33,366 nucleotides of DNA from an uncultured beta proteobacterium (GTDB lineage Bacteria; Pseudomonadota; Gammaproteobacteria; Burkholderiales; Rhodocyclaceae), in NCBI GenBank assembly GCA_903959855.1, contig CAJBYR010000196.1:1-33366 (forward strand), given 5' to 3'. Every line of letters starts with the position of its first letter. The first letter of the stretch is position 1. The position numbers and the translations under genes were made by a program. Positions 7,269 through 20,417 of the stretch are shown piece after piece. The notes beneath the pieces are model-generated. The model made no database searches. It was given only the letters and a program-made list of their open reading frames with translations, and was not told where the DNA came from.

Positions 7269-9146
7269 GTGCTGTTTCCGGCTTCCTTTGATGTGATTGT
7301 AGTGGGCGGTGGACACGCTGGCACCGAGGCAGCGTTGGCTGCCGCGCGTGCCGGCGCACGTACGCTGCTGCTAACCCACAACATCGAAACACTAGGCGCG
7401 ATGTCCTGCAATCCGTCGATCGGGGGGATCGGCAAGGGTCACCTGGTGAGGGAGGTTGACGCACTGGGTGGTGCAATGGCCGCCGCGACTGATGAGGCAG
7501 GAATCCAGTTCCGGACGCTAAATGCCTCCAAGGGCCCGGCGGTTCGCGCGACACGTGCGCAGGCGGACCGGCAGCTCTATCGCCAGGCAGTTCGTCATCG
7601 CCTGGAGAACCAGCCTAACCTGACACTATTCCAGCAAGCCGCAGATGACCTGATCTTGTCGGGAGACCGTGTCACAGGAGTTGTAACCCAACTCGGAGTT
7701 CGCTTCGAGGCCCCGGCGGTGGTGCTGACCGCGGGAACCTTCCTGAACGGCCTGGTTCATGTGGGTTTGGAAAATTATCGCGCCGGCCGCTTTGGTGATC
7801 CAGCAGCTATTTCGCTCGCAGAGCGCCTCAAAGAAATCAAGCTTCCGGTCGGCCGCCTAAAGACTGGCACTCCACCGCGCCTTGACGGACGCAGCATCAA
7901 TTACTCGCAGTTGCAGGAACAGCCCGGCGATAAACCCGAACCCGTATTCTCGTTGATTGGAACGCGTGACCAGCATCCCCGCCAGGTGTCTTGCTGGATC
8001 ACTCATACCAACACGAACACCCATGACATCATCCGCTCCGGCCTGGATCGGTCACCGATGTTCACGGGCGTCATCGAAGGAGTAGGGCCGCGCTACTGCC
8101 CATCCATTGAAGACAAGATTCATCGCTTCGCCTGCAAAGACAGCCATCAGATATTTCTCGAACCCGAGGGACTGACGACCCATGAGGTGTATCCGCAGGG
8201 GGTGTCAACCAGTCTGCCATTCGATGTCCAGCTAAATTTGGTGCGCTCGATCCGCGGTTTGGAGAATGCGCATATCACGCGACCGGGATATGCCATCGAA
8301 TATGATTACTTCGATCCGCGCAATCTTAAGGACAGCCTGGAAACCAAATCCGTTGCTGGCTTGTTTTTCGCCGGCCAGATCAACGGTACAACCGGCTATG
8401 AAGAGGCAGCAGCACAAGGCCTGCTGGCTGGAATCAACGCTGCGCGTCTCGCGCAACAGCTGGAATCATGGGCGCCGCGCCGCGACCAGGCCTACCTTGG
8501 CGTATTGGTCGACGACCTGATAACGCGCGGCGTCTCGGAACCTTATCGAATGTTCACCAGCCGCGCCGAGTACCGTCTCAGCTTGCGCGAAGACAATGCC
8601 GACCAGCGCTTGACCGAGATCGGCCGCGGCCTCGGCTTGGTGGATGATCGACGTTGGGACGCCTTCAACCGCAAGCGGGATGCCGTTGGGCGCGAGACTG
8701 AACGCCTCAAATCGACTTGGGTCAATCCTCGCCAGTTGCCCGAGGCTGATGCACTGCGTGTCCTCGGTCAGCCAATGGAGCGCGAGTATCGCCTGTTTGA
8801 TCTACTACGCCGCCCCCAAGTAAGCTACGCGAGCCTGCTAAGCCTTACCGGTGCGGGCGAGGCGGTCACCGAGCCTGACGTGGTGGAGCAGGTCGAGATT
8901 CAGGCCAAGTACCAAGGATATATCGAGCGCCAGCAAGACGAGATCAACAAAAGTCTTGCCCATGAATCCATGCCGCTACCAGATGAGCTGAACTACGCCG
9001 AGGTGCGTGGTTTATCGTTCGAAGTCAGGCAAAAGCTGACCCAAGCCAGACCGCAAACGCTTGGCCAAGCCTCACGGGTGCAAGGCGTGACGCCGGCGGC
9101 CATTTCGCTGCTGCTGGTCTATCTAAAGCGGCGCAGAGCGGCATGA
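7269..9146 (+). CDS. mnmG: tRNA uridine-5-carboxymethylaminomethyl enzyme MnmG (GidA)
   Basis: MnmG is the FAD-dependent partner of MnmE in making cmnm5U34 in tRNA. The 625-aa product has the N-terminal FAD motif [12 protein letters not shown] (residues 11-22), [29 protein letters not shown] and the late [18 protein letters not shown], all hallmarks of the family, at the normal length. GTG is taken as start because the product then begins [15 protein letters not shown], matching the usual N terminus, and no ATG lies near; the ribosome binding site is weak. The coding strand carries the parS pair and a hairpin in the 168 bp upstream. rsmG overlaps its stop. The mnmG-rsmG-parA-parB order is a classic origin-proximal cluster. 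Confidence 0.98.
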   Translation: MLFPASFDVIVVGGGHAGTEAALAAARAGARTLLLTHNIETLGAMSCNPSIGGIGKGHLVREVDALGGAMAAATDEAGIQFRTLNASKGPAVRATRAQADRQLYRQAVRHRLENQPNLTLFQQAADDLILSGDRVTGVVTQLGVRFEAPAVVLTAGTFLNGLVHVGLENYRAGRFGDPAAISLAERLKEIKLPVGRLKTGTPPRLDGRSINYSQLQEQPGDKPEPVFSLIGTRDQHPRQVSCWITHTNTNTHDIIRSGLDRSPMFTGVIEGVGPRYCPSIEDKIHRFACKDSHQIFLEPEGLTTHEVYPQGVSTSLPFDVQLNLVRSIRGLENAHITRPGYAIEYDYFDPRNLKDSLETKSVAGLFFAGQINGTTGYEEAAAQGLLAGINAARLAQQLESWAPRRDQAYLGVLVDDLITRGVSEPYRMFTSRAEYRLSLREDNADQRLTEIGRGLGLVDDRRWDAFNRKRDAVGRETERLKSTWVNPRQLPEADALRVLGQPMEREYRLFDLLRRPQVSYASLLSLTGAGEAVTEPDVVEQVEIQAKYQGYIERQQDEINKSLAHESMPLPDELNYAEVRGLSFEVRQKLTQARPQTLGQASRVQGVTPAAISLLLVYLKRRRAA

Positions 9147-9778
9147 ACATGTCTGTGAACTTGCGAGCCGGCTTGGCTGGCATGGGTCTGGATTTGTCCG
9201 CCGAAGCGCAGGGCAAATTGCTGGCCTTCGTTGCCTTGCTGCAAAAGTGGAACCGGACCTATAACCTGACGGCGATCCGCGACGAGCAGGAAATGCTCAC
9301 ACACCACCTGCTGGATTCGCTATCCGTTCTGCACGCGGTCGAAGAGTCGGCGCTGGCGGGACGGCGCTGGGCTGATGTTGGGAGCGGCGCCGGCTTGCCA
9401 GGCATACCTCTCGCCGTTGCATGCCCTGGTCTCCAGATCACTTCGATTGAAACCGTGGAAAAGAAGGCCACCTTTCAGCGCCAGGCAAAGATTGAGCTTG
9501 TATTGGACAATTTCACGGTTGATAACCGTCGTGTCGAAGATGTCCCGGGTGGGGGCTTTGATGCGGTGATATCGCGTGCGTTTGCCGAACTTGCGGATTT
9601 TGCAAGGCTGGCGGGACACCTCCTGAAACCGTCGGGACAACTTTTGGCGATGATGGGTGTTCTCCCCGAAGATGAATTAAAGCGACTGCCTTCCGGCTGG
9701 ACGCTGCTTGAAACCTTGCCATTGCGCATACCCGGACTGGATGCGCAGCGCCACCTTCTGGTCCTGGAGAGAGCCTGA
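9143..9778 (+). CDS. rsmG: 16S rRNA (guanine-N7)-methyltransferase RsmG
   Basis: RsmG (GidB) methylates G527 of 16S rRNA using SAM. The 211-aa protein has the family N terminus ([16 protein letters not shown] near residue 33), HHLLDSLSV, and the SAM-binding loop [15 protein letters not shown] starting at D78, then [13 protein letters not shown] 9143 overlaps the mnmG stop (ATGA); a second in-frame ATG at 9149 is possible. parA follows one base after the stop. Loss of this enzyme in other bacteria gives low-level streptomycin resistance; the gene here looks intact. Confidence 0.97.
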   Translation: MNMSVNLRAGLAGMGLDLSAEAQGKLLAFVALLQKWNRTYNLTAIRDEQEMLTHHLLDSLSVLHAVEESALAGRRWADVGSGAGLPGIPLAVACPGLQITSIETVEKKATFQRQAKIELVLDNFTVDNRRVEDVPGGGFDAVISRAFAELADFARLAGHLLKPSGQLLAMMGVLPEDELKRLPSGWTLLETLPLRIPGLDAQRHLLVLERA

Positions 9779-9779
9779 A

Positions 9780-10559
9780 ATGCATATATTTGCGATCGCG
9801 AATCAGAAGGGTGGGGTGGGCAAAACCACCACCGCCGTCAATCTTGCCGCGGCACTTGTGGCAAATGGCCAGCGCACCTTGCTGGTGGACCTTGATCCCC
9901 AAGGCAATGCGACGATGGGCGCCGGCGTGGATAAGCGCAGCCTGGAGTCCTCGGTATACCAGGTGTTGCTGCAGTTGGCGACGTTGGAGCGGGCTCGCAT
10001 TACCTCACCGTCAGGCAAGTTCGACGTGTTGCCGGCGAACCGTGACCTCGCCGGCGCCGAAGTCGAGCTGGTAGATCTTGAGCTGCGCGAAATGCGTCTC
10101 AAGGCAGCGCTCGCCGCACACCGCAGCGATTATGACTTTGTCCTGATCGACTGCCCGCCGTCGCTGTCGATGCTGACGCTGAACGGACTGTGTGCAGCGC
10201 ATGGCGTCATCATTCCGATGCAATGTGAATATTACGCGCTGGAGGGGCTTTCCGACCTGGTCAACACCATCAAGAAGGTGCACGCCAACCTCAATCGCGA
10301 CCTGAAGATCATCGGTTTGCTGCGCGTCATGTATGACCCGCGCAACACACTGTCGACCCAGGTTTCGGCGCAGCTGGAGCAGCATTTCGGCGACAAGGTC
10401 TTCAAGACAATGGTGCCGCGCAACGTGCGCCTTGCCGAGGCCCCGAGCTACGGTATTCCGGGCGTGCTTTTCGACAAGGGCGCAAAAGGAGCGCAAGCCT
10501 ACATGGCCTTCGCTCTGGAAATGATCGAACGTGTAAATTCGTGGAAGGAAACAACGTGA
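9780..10559 (+). CDS. parA: Chromosome partitioning ATPase ParA
   Basis: A 259-aa ParA/Soj-type ATPase that binds nucleoid DNA and moves ParB-parS complexes. The deviant Walker A KGGVGKTTTAVNLA lies at residues 10-23, followed by DLDPQGNATMGAG and LIDCPPSLSMLT (Walker B region). Upstream in-frame codons within rsmG are ignored because the Walker lysine should sit close to the N terminus and GGAGAGA lies ahead of this ATG. The start is one base past the rsmG stop, and parB overlaps its end, so the three genes are probably translated from one message. The gene is intact and typical of chromosomal ParA, without the N-terminal HTH of many plasmid types. Confidence 0.97.
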   Translation: MHIFAIANQKGGVGKTTTAVNLAAALVANGQRTLLVDLDPQGNATMGAGVDKRSLESSVYQVLLQLATLERARITSPSGKFDVLPANRDLAGAEVELVDLELREMRLKAALAAHRSDYDFVLIDCPPSLSMLTLNGLCAAHGVIIPMQCEYYALEGLSDLVNTIKKVHANLNRDLKIIGLLRVMYDPRNTLSTQVSAQLEQHFGDKVFKTMVPRNVRLAEAPSYGIPGVLFDKGAKGAQAYMAFALEMIERVNSWKETT

Positions 10560-11404
10560 ACCCACCGAAACAAAAGGGCCTCGGACGGGGTCTTGACGCA
10601 TTGCTGGCCGCCAACAATGCGCCCGAAACCCAACGTCAGGAGTCCCTTGCCGTCGGCTCCCTGCAGCCCGGAAAATACCAGCCGCGTACGCGCATGGACC
10701 CGGGTTCGCTCGAAGAGCTTGCGGCCTCGATCAAGGCCCAGGGTCTGATCCAGCCCATCTCGGTACGGCCGGTCGGCGGCGGTCGTTTCGAGATCATCGC
10801 CGGCGAACGTCGTTGGCGTGCCGCGCAGATTGCCGGTTTGGCGGAAGTACCGGTGCTGGTGCGGGACATTCCCGACGATGCCGCGTTGGCGATGTCCCTG
10901 ATCGAGAACATCCAGCGCGAGGACCTCAATCCGCTGGAAGAGGCGGCCGGCATCCAGCGCCTGATCGATGAGTTCAGCATGACCCACCAGCAGGCGGCAG
11001 ACGCGGTCGGTCGCTCGCGTTCAGGGGCCTCCAACCTCCTGCGCCTGCTGCAGTTGGCGAAGCCGGCGCAGGATATGCTGATGGCTGGCGACATTGAAAT
11101 GGGGCATGCGCGCGCGCTCTTGCCGCTATCCAAAGGAGAGCAGGGGCGCCTTGCGGCGCTAGTGGTCGAGAAAGGTTACTCGGTGCGCGAAACCGAGCGC
11201 CTGGTGGCGCGTGAGTTGAATCCGCCGGTGAAAAAGGGCGGCGAAAAGAGGGCCGATCGAGACCTGCTACGATTGGAAGCCGAACTTTCGGATCGGCTAG
11301 GTGCCACCGTCAAGATCAGCGCCAATCGCAAGGGCAGCGGTAGCCTGAACATCCGCTTCGGTAGTCTTGATCAACTTGATGGCCTGCTGGCGCGCCTCGG
11401 CTAG
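10556..11404 (+). CDS. parB: Chromosome partitioning protein ParB
   Basis: ParB is the CTP-dependent clamp that loads at parS. The 282-aa protein begins with the conserved KGLGRGLDALL, has the CTP-binding box GERRWRA at residues 83-89, then ENIQREDLNPLEEA, a helix-turn-helix (HQQAADAVGRSRS) for parS, and a C-terminal dimerisation segment ending LDQLDGLLARLG. GTG 10556 overlaps the parA stop (GTGA) and follows AAGGAA; an in-frame GTG at 10541 is an alternative that would add five residues. Cognate parS sites are at 7103 and 7128. About 130 bp separate it from atpI, and no terminator was found there. Confidence 0.96.
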   Translation: MNPPKQKGLGRGLDALLAANNAPETQRQESLAVGSLQPGKYQPRTRMDPGSLEELAASIKAQGLIQPISVRPVGGGRFEIIAGERRWRAAQIAGLAEVPVLVRDIPDDAALAMSLIENIQREDLNPLEEAAGIQRLIDEFSMTHQQAADAVGRSRSGASNLLRLLQLAKPAQDMLMAGDIEMGHARALLPLSKGEQGRLAALVVEKGYSVRETERLVARELNPPVKKGGEKRADRDLLRLEAELSDRLGATVKISANRKGSGSLNIRFGSLDQLDGLLARLG

Positions 11405-11476
11405 CTTCCGAAAAAATGCAATCGACAAGGTGCGGGATGCCCAAGTCAAAAAATGGCGCGCTGCAACATAAATTAA

Positions 11477-11505
11477 TTGACAACCTATGATCAATGCCCT
11501 ATATT
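11477..11505 (+). promoter_or_regulatory. Near-consensus sigma-70 promoter of the atp operon
   Basis: TTGACA (11477-11482) is a perfect -35, and TATATT (11500-11505) matches the -10 consensus at five of six positions, with the ideal 17-bp spacing. Transcription would begin near 11512, about 26 nt before atpI, leaving a short 5' leader. This fits a strongly expressed, constitutive energy operon. Confidence 0.85.
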
Positions 11506-11537
11506 CGCGGGCTTTTGGACGCGGCCTAGTCTTGTAG

Positions 11538-13035
<1,498 letters not shown>

Positions 13036-13067
13036 TCGACTCCCCTAACCGCTAAGGAGCGATTACC

Positions 13068-13538
13068 GTGAATCTGAACGCAACGCTGTTTGCCCAGCTG
13101 GTTGTGTTCCTCATTTTGGCGTGGTTCACGATGAAATTCGTGTGGCCGCCCATCATGAAGGCACTCGACGAGCGTGCGGGCAAGATAGCCGACGGGCTTG
13201 CGGCCGCGGACAAGGCCAAGGCCGACCTGGCCCACGCTGAGAAGAAGGCTGGCGAGGAGCTGCGCAAGGCGCGCGAATCCGCCGCCGAGTTCCGCAGCGG
13301 CGCCGAACGGCAAGTGGCCCAATTGATCGAGGAAGCGCGTGTCGAGGGAGCCCGCATCGTATCCGCGGCCCGCGAAGCCGCTGAAACCGAAGCTGCATCC
13401 GCATCGCAGCGCGCCAGGGAAGCCCTGCGCGAGCAGGTTGCCGTGCTGGCCGTGGCCGGCGCCGAGCGCATCCTGCGCAAGGAGATCAATGCCCAGGCCC
13501 ACGCCGAGCTGCTGACGCAACTCAAGTCGGAGCTCTGA
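13068..13538 (+). CDS. atpF: ATP synthase Fo subunit b
   Basis: A 156-aa peripheral stalk subunit with one N-terminal TM segment ([20 protein letters not shown]) followed by a long charged alpha-helix rich in Ala, Glu, Lys and Arg, as expected for the b dimer. The start is GTG 13068 with AAGGAG (13054-13059) ahead. It connects Fo to F1 through the delta subunit encoded next. Length is normal. Confidence 0.97.
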   Translation: MNLNATLFAQLVVFLILAWFTMKFVWPPIMKALDERAGKIADGLAAADKAKADLAHAEKKAGEELRKARESAAEFRSGAERQVAQLIEEARVEGARIVSAAREAAETEAASASQRAREALREQVAVLAVAGAERILRKEINAQAHAELLTQLKSEL

Positions 13539-13544
13539 TCCGCC

Positions 13545-14093
13545 ATGGCCGAAAACGTCACCCTTGCGCGCCCCTATGCCGAGGCCGCGTTCCAGCTCGC
13601 AAAGGGCGGGAATGCACTGCAGGCGTGGTCCGCTGCGCTGTCGCGCCTGTCGGCGATAGCCGCCACCTCCGAGATGGAAGAGTGCATCGGCAACCCGCGC
13701 CTCTCCGCCACCCAGGTGGCGCAACTCTGCCTCGACGTGGCAGCTTCGGGCGGCAAGCTTGACCTGTCGGCCGACCAGCAGAACTTTGTCCGCGTCCTCG
13801 CGGACAACGATCGCCTGTTCGTGCTGCCGGAGATCAGCGGGCTCTTCGACGAGCTCAAGCACGCACAGGAAGGGGTCAAGGATGCCGAGATCTCGTCCGC
13901 CTTTGCGCTCGACGATGCCACGCTGAAGACCCTGGTCGCCGACGTGGAACGCAAGTTCGGCTGCAAGATCCAGGCGACCGTCAAGGTCGATGCAGAACTA
14001 ATCGGTGGCGTCCGTATTGCCGTCGGCGATGAAGTGATCGATGCCTCGGTCCGCGGCAAGCTTGCCGCGATGGCCACCGCGCTAAAGAACTAG
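13545..14093 (+). CDS. atpH: ATP synthase F1 subunit delta
   Basis: A 182-aa OSCP/delta subunit that links the b stalk to the alpha3beta3 head. It opens with the family pattern [13 protein letters not shown] and ends with [21 protein letters not shown], both diagnostic. The ATG lies 6 bp after atpF, and atpA begins 10 bp after its stop, so coupling within the operon is tight. Confidence 0.97.
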   Translation: MAENVTLARPYAEAAFQLAKGGNALQAWSAALSRLSAIAATSEMEECIGNPRLSATQVAQLCLDVAASGGKLDLSADQQNFVRVLADNDRLFVLPEISGLFDELKHAQEGVKDAEISSAFALDDATLKTLVADVERKFGCKIQATVKVDAELIGGVRIAVGDEVIDASVRGKLAAMATALKN

Positions 14094-14103
14094 GAGCAAT
14101 TCC

Positions 14104-15642
<1,539 letters not shown>

Positions 15643-15667
15643 TCATCAACGCCTAACGGGAGCGATC

Positions 15668-16549
15668 ATGCCTGGCAGTAAAGAGATCCGCACCAAGATC
15701 AAGAGCGTCCAGAACACGCGCAAGATCACCAAGGCCATGGAGATGGTGGCCGCGTCCAAGATGCGCAAGGCGCAGGAACGGATGCGTGCCGCACGTCCCT
15801 ACAGCGAGAAGATCCGTCGCCTGGCGGCGAATCTTTCGCAGGCCAACGTGACCGAGTACCGTCACGCCTTCCTCAGCCGGGGCAAGACGGAAGCGATCAA
15901 GCGTGTTGGCCTGATCGTCGTGACCACGGACAAGGGCCTTTGCGGCGGCCTCAACACCAACGTCCTGCGTCAGTCGCTGGCCAACATGCGCCAGTGGGAG
16001 GCCAGCGGGGTCAAGGAAATCCGTGTCACCTGCATCGGCAACAAGGGTCTGGGTTTCATGCAGCGCCTGGGTGCCAATGTCGTTTCCCATGTCACCCACC
16101 TGGGCGACACGCCGCACCTGGACAAACTGATCGGACCGATGAAGGTCATGATCGATGCCTTCCAGGCCGGCGAGCTGGATGCCGTGTATATCGCCTATAC
16201 CCGCTTCATCAATACCATGAAGCAGGAACCGGTGCTGGAGCCGCTGCTGCCGCTTTCGGGCGAGCGCATGGGCACGCCGGAGCGCACTTGGGATTACCTG
16301 TACGAGCCCGATGCGCAGACCGTGATCGACGAGCTGCTGGTGCGCTACGTCGAGGCCCTGATCTACCAGGGTGTTGCCGAAAACATGGCCTCCGAGCAAT
16401 CGGCGCGCATGGTGGCGATGAAGGCGGCGACCGACAACGCAGGCAGCGTGATCAAGGAATTGCAGCTGGTCTATAACAAGGCGCGCCAGGCGGCGATCAC
16501 CAAGGAAATTTCAGAAATCGTTGGTGGCGCTGCTGCCATCGCGGGCTAA
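15668..16549 (+). CDS. atpG: ATP synthase F1 subunit gamma
   Basis: The 293-aa central rotor shaft. The N-terminal helix [20 protein letters not shown] and the C-terminal [15 protein letters not shown] are the conserved coiled-coil ends of the family; [13 protein letters not shown] marks the globular middle. The ATG follows GGGAG. It sits between atpA and atpD as usual. Confidence 0.98.
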   Translation: MPGSKEIRTKIKSVQNTRKITKAMEMVAASKMRKAQERMRAARPYSEKIRRLAANLSQANVTEYRHAFLSRGKTEAIKRVGLIVVTTDKGLCGGLNTNVLRQSLANMRQWEASGVKEIRVTCIGNKGLGFMQRLGANVVSHVTHLGDTPHLDKLIGPMKVMIDAFQAGELDAVYIAYTRFINTMKQEPVLEPLLPLSGERMGTPERTWDYLYEPDAQTVIDELLVRYVEALIYQGVAENMASEQSARMVAMKAATDNAGSVIKELQLVYNKARQAAITKEISEIVGGAAAIAG

Positions 16550-16557
16550 GCATTTAA

Positions 16558-17973
<1,416 letters not shown>

Positions 17974-18006
17974 GCGCTGCAGCAATCCAGACACAGGGAT
18001 AAAGAT

Positions 18007-18429
18007 ATGGCCATGACCATTCATGTCGACGTCGTCAGTGCCGAGGAGATGATTTTCTCCGGCCTGGCCCAGTTTGTCGTATTGCCGGGCGAAGCTGGTG
18101 AGTTGGGCATCATGCCCGGCCACATGCCGCTGATGACCCGTATCAGGCCGGGTGCCGTGCGCGTCCAGACGCAGGAAGGCAAGGAAGAGTTGATTTTCGT
18201 TGCCGGTGGTCTTCTGGAAGTGCAACCGGGTCTGGTAACGGTTCTGGCCGATACCGCGATCCGCGGTACCGACCTTGATCAGGCCAAGGCCATGGAAGCC
18301 AAGAAGCTGGCCGAAGAAGCCATGGTCAATCGCGGTTCCGAGATGGATTACGCACGTGCCCAGGTCGAACTTGCCGAAGCCATCGCCCAGCTTGCCGCCA
18401 TTGATCGTTTGCGCAAGCAGCGGCACTGA
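18007..18429 (+). CDS. atpC: ATP synthase F1 subunit epsilon
   Basis: The 140-aa epsilon subunit, which binds gamma and the c-ring and can inhibit ATP hydrolysis. The beta-sandwich domain has [21 protein letters not shown] and the C-terminal two-helix hairpin is rich in Ala, Glu and Lys. An alternative ATG lies two codons on (18013). It is the last gene of the operon, and a strong terminator follows 18 bp after its stop. Confidence 0.97.
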   Translation: MAMTIHVDVVSAEEMIFSGLAQFVVLPGEAGELGIMPGHMPLMTRIRPGAVRVQTQEGKEELIFVAGGLLEVQPGLVTVLADTAIRGTDLDQAKAMEAKKLAEEAMVNRGSEMDYARAQVELAEAIAQLAAIDRLRKQRH

Positions 18430-18447
18430 GCACAGCAGATGTTGGTC

Positions 18448-18480
18448 AAGAAAGGCAGCTTCGGCTGCCTTTCTTGTTTT
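18448..18480 (+). terminator. Intrinsic terminator of the atp operon
   Basis: A perfect 12-bp stem, AAGAAAGGCAGC (18448-18459) with GCTGCCTTTCTT (18464-18475), closed by a stable TTCG tetraloop and followed by GTTTT. It starts 18 bp after the atpC stop and separates the ATP synthase operon from the efflux operon. Confidence 0.95.
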
Positions 18481-18525
18481 ACGAGTCAGCCCAGGTACTC
18501 CGGGCCGACGAAAACTTGTCGTCAC

Positions 18526-18575
18526 TTGACTTGGCAATAATTCGCATTTACCCTAGACTGTACAGTCCAGTCTAG
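18526..18575 (+). promoter_or_regulatory. Promoter with nested palindromic operator of the TetR-efflux operon
   Basis: TTGACT (18526-18531) and TACCCT (18549-18554), 17 bp apart, form a moderate sigma-70 promoter. Over and after the -10 lies an inverted repeat, CTAGACTG (18553-18560) and CAGTCTAG (18568-18575) with a 7-bp spacer; inside it GACTGTACAGTC (18556-18567) is itself a perfect 12-bp palindrome. A TetR-family dimer, probably the product of the next gene, could bind here and block transcription. The start codon follows 10 bp downstream. Confidence 0.75.
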
Positions 18576-18585
18576 GAAACCTGCC

Positions 18586-19224
18586 TTGGCCTTGCTTGCG
18601 AACCCAGACCCTTCAGATTGCCGTTCGCGGCTAATTCAGGCCGCGACCGAAGTTTTCATCGAAGAAGGCTACCGTGCAAGCGTCGAGCGTGTTGCAATGC
18701 GCGCCAGCGTGGCGCGCCAGACGCTCTACAATCATTTTCCATCCAAGGCCGACTTGTTCGGCGAAGTGATCAAGCAGGTTACGGCTGCCTTGCTGGTTAC
18801 CTTGGACGCCAAGGCCGAAGGGCTACGTGAGCGCTTGCTTCGGTTTGGAATCGCATTCCGCGAGAAGGCGCTGAGTGCCGAGGGCCTGGGCTTCTACCGT
18901 GCGCTGGTGGCAGAGACGATCCGCTTTCCCGAACTTGCCGCCAGCTTCTATCGCAGTGGCCCGGTCCAGACTGCAACGCGTCTGCAGCGCGTGTTGCAAC
19001 AGGCCATGGTCGACGGTGAATTGCGTGATGGCGACCCGGAGTTCGCTACCGTAACTTTCCTGTCCATGCTGGTCGGCGCAGAACGCAGCCATTACCTGCT
19101 TTCCGGCGAGCCGCCACCGGAGCCGGACCCGGCCCGCGTCGCCCGGATTGTCGATTGCTTTTTGCGCGGCTTTGCGCCGGAACCCCACCTGTCCCCTCCC
19201 GTCGCCCCACGGAGCACCCAATGA
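18586..19224 (+). CDS. TetR/AcrR family transcriptional regulator of the efflux operon
   Basis: A 212-aa regulator with the N-terminal TetR DNA-binding domain: helix-turn-helix VAMRASVARQTLYNHFPSKADLF at about residues 36-58 (shown here as the motif RQTLYNHFPSKADLF). The C-terminal part is the variable ligand-binding domain and resembles those of efflux regulators of the AcrR C-terminal (TetR_C) type. The start is taken as TTG 18586, with AGGAAA (18574-18579) ahead; there is no ATG before the HTH, and TTG 18592 is an alternative. The stop overlaps the adaptor gene (ATGA), so the regulator is cotranscribed with the pump. It probably represses itself and the pump through the operator at 18553-18575. 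Confidence 0.92.
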   Translation: MALLANPDPSDCRSRLIQAATEVFIEEGYRASVERVAMRASVARQTLYNHFPSKADLFGEVIKQVTAALLVTLDAKAEGLRERLLRFGIAFREKALSAEGLGFYRALVAETIRFPELAASFYRSGPVQTATRLQRVLQQAMVDGELRDGDPEFATVTFLSMLVGAERSHYLLSGEPPPEPDPARVARIVDCFLRGFAPEPHLSPPVAPRSTQ

Positions 19225-20414
19225 ACAAACACCTTCCCCTGTTGTTCCTCGCACTTCTGGCCGCCTGCGGCGAGGGTGAAAAAAAGGCGCCCGCCGGCGC
19301 GGCCCCCGGAGCCGGGATGCCGCCACCCGAAGTTGACGTGATTACCGTCGCCGCAGGCAGCGCCACCGTCACACAAGATCTGCCAGGGCGGCTCCAGGCA
19401 GTCCGTTCGGCGCAAGTAAGGGCTCGCGTCGAAGGGGTTGTCGAGAAGCGATTGTTCAGCGAGGGCACCGATATCGCGGCGGGAAAGCCGCTATTCAGGA
19501 TCGATGCCCGCACCTACCAGGCGCAGGCAGACGCGGCCGCCGCAGACCTCGACGCGGCCAAAGCAGTGTTCTCCCGTTACAAGCCACTGCTCGACATGAA
19601 GGCGGTTAGCCAGCAGGAATTCGACGCCGCCCAGGCGCGTGTCAAGCAGGCTGAAGCCGCAGCGGCGAAAGCCAGGCTCGACCTGGAAAACGCGGTACCC
19701 TCGGCGCCGATCTCCGGCCGGATCGGGCGCGCGCTGGTCACCGAAGGCGCTTTGGTCGGCAAGGGCGAGGCCACCCATCTGGTAACTATCGAACAACTCG
19801 ATCCGATACGCGTCGAGTTTTCACAGTCGTATTCCGATCTGCTGCGTTTGCAGCAAGCGGTGCGCGGCGGCAAACAAAAGAGAGCCGACGCCGCCAGCGT
19901 CGAGCTGGTTCTCGAAGACGGCACCATCCTGCCGGAAAAGGGCCGCCTCCAATTTACCGATCTGGCTGTCGACCCAAACAGCGGCGCGGTGATCCTGCGC
20001 GCCGAATTCCCCAACCCGCGCCGCGATCTCCTGCCGGGTACCTTTGTCCGCGTGCGCTTCCCGCAGGCCCAGGTCGACAACGCAATCAAGGTTCCGCAGC
20101 GCGCAGTTCAAGGTGGTGCGCAGGGCCAGTTCGTCATGACGGTGGACGCCGAAGGCAAGGTCGCACCTCGTCCCGTCAAAACCAGCACCATGGCCGGCCC
20201 GGACTTCATTGTTGATTCCGGCCTGAAGGGTGGAGAAAAGATCATCGTGAATGGCTTGCAGAAGGCCAGGCCGGGTGCGGTGGTAAAGCCGGTACCGTGG
20301 ACTCCCGGCGCACCGCTGCTGGCCGCCCCTGCAGATGCCGCCAAGCCACCTGCCGCTGCGCCTCCGGTTGCGCCGCCAGCCCCGGCGGCGAAGCCGGCTG
20401 ACGAAAAGAAGTAA
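19221..20414 (+). CDS. RND efflux periplasmic adaptor (membrane fusion) lipoprotein
   Basis: A 397-aa AcrA/MexA-type adaptor. The signal peptide ends in the lipobox LLAAC, with C16 as the acylated cysteine, so it is anchored in the inner membrane. Next come the lipoyl/barrel-sandwich halves (ARVEGVVEKRLFSEGTDI; VPSAPISGRIGRALVTEGA), an alpha-hairpin rich in Ala (VSQQEFDAAQARVKQAEA), and beta-barrel regions. The C terminus is a Pro/Ala-rich tail. GGAG precedes the ATG, which overlaps the tetR-family stop. It bridges the pump encoded next and the outer-membrane channel. Confidence 0.95.
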   Translation: MNKHLPLLFLALLAACGEGEKKAPAGAAPGAGMPPPEVDVITVAAGSATVTQDLPGRLQAVRSAQVRARVEGVVEKRLFSEGTDIAAGKPLFRIDARTYQAQADAAAADLDAAKAVFSRYKPLLDMKAVSQQEFDAAQARVKQAEAAAAKARLDLENAVPSAPISGRIGRALVTEGALVGKGEATHLVTIEQLDPIRVEFSQSYSDLLRLQQAVRGGKQKRADAASVELVLEDGTILPEKGRLQFTDLAVDPNSGAVILRAEFPNPRRDLLPGTFVRVRFPQAQVDNAIKVPQRAVQGGAQGQFVMTVDAEGKVAPRPVKTSTMAGPDFIVDSGLKGGEKIIVNGLQKARPGAVVKPVPWTPGAPLLAAPADAAKPPAAAPPVAPPAPAAKPADEKK

Positions 20415-20417
20415 ACC

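Noticed and set aside
18430-18585. Search for a separate small gene or sRNA between atpC and the TetR gene
   Set aside because: The interval is fully explained by the terminator, the promoter and the operator.
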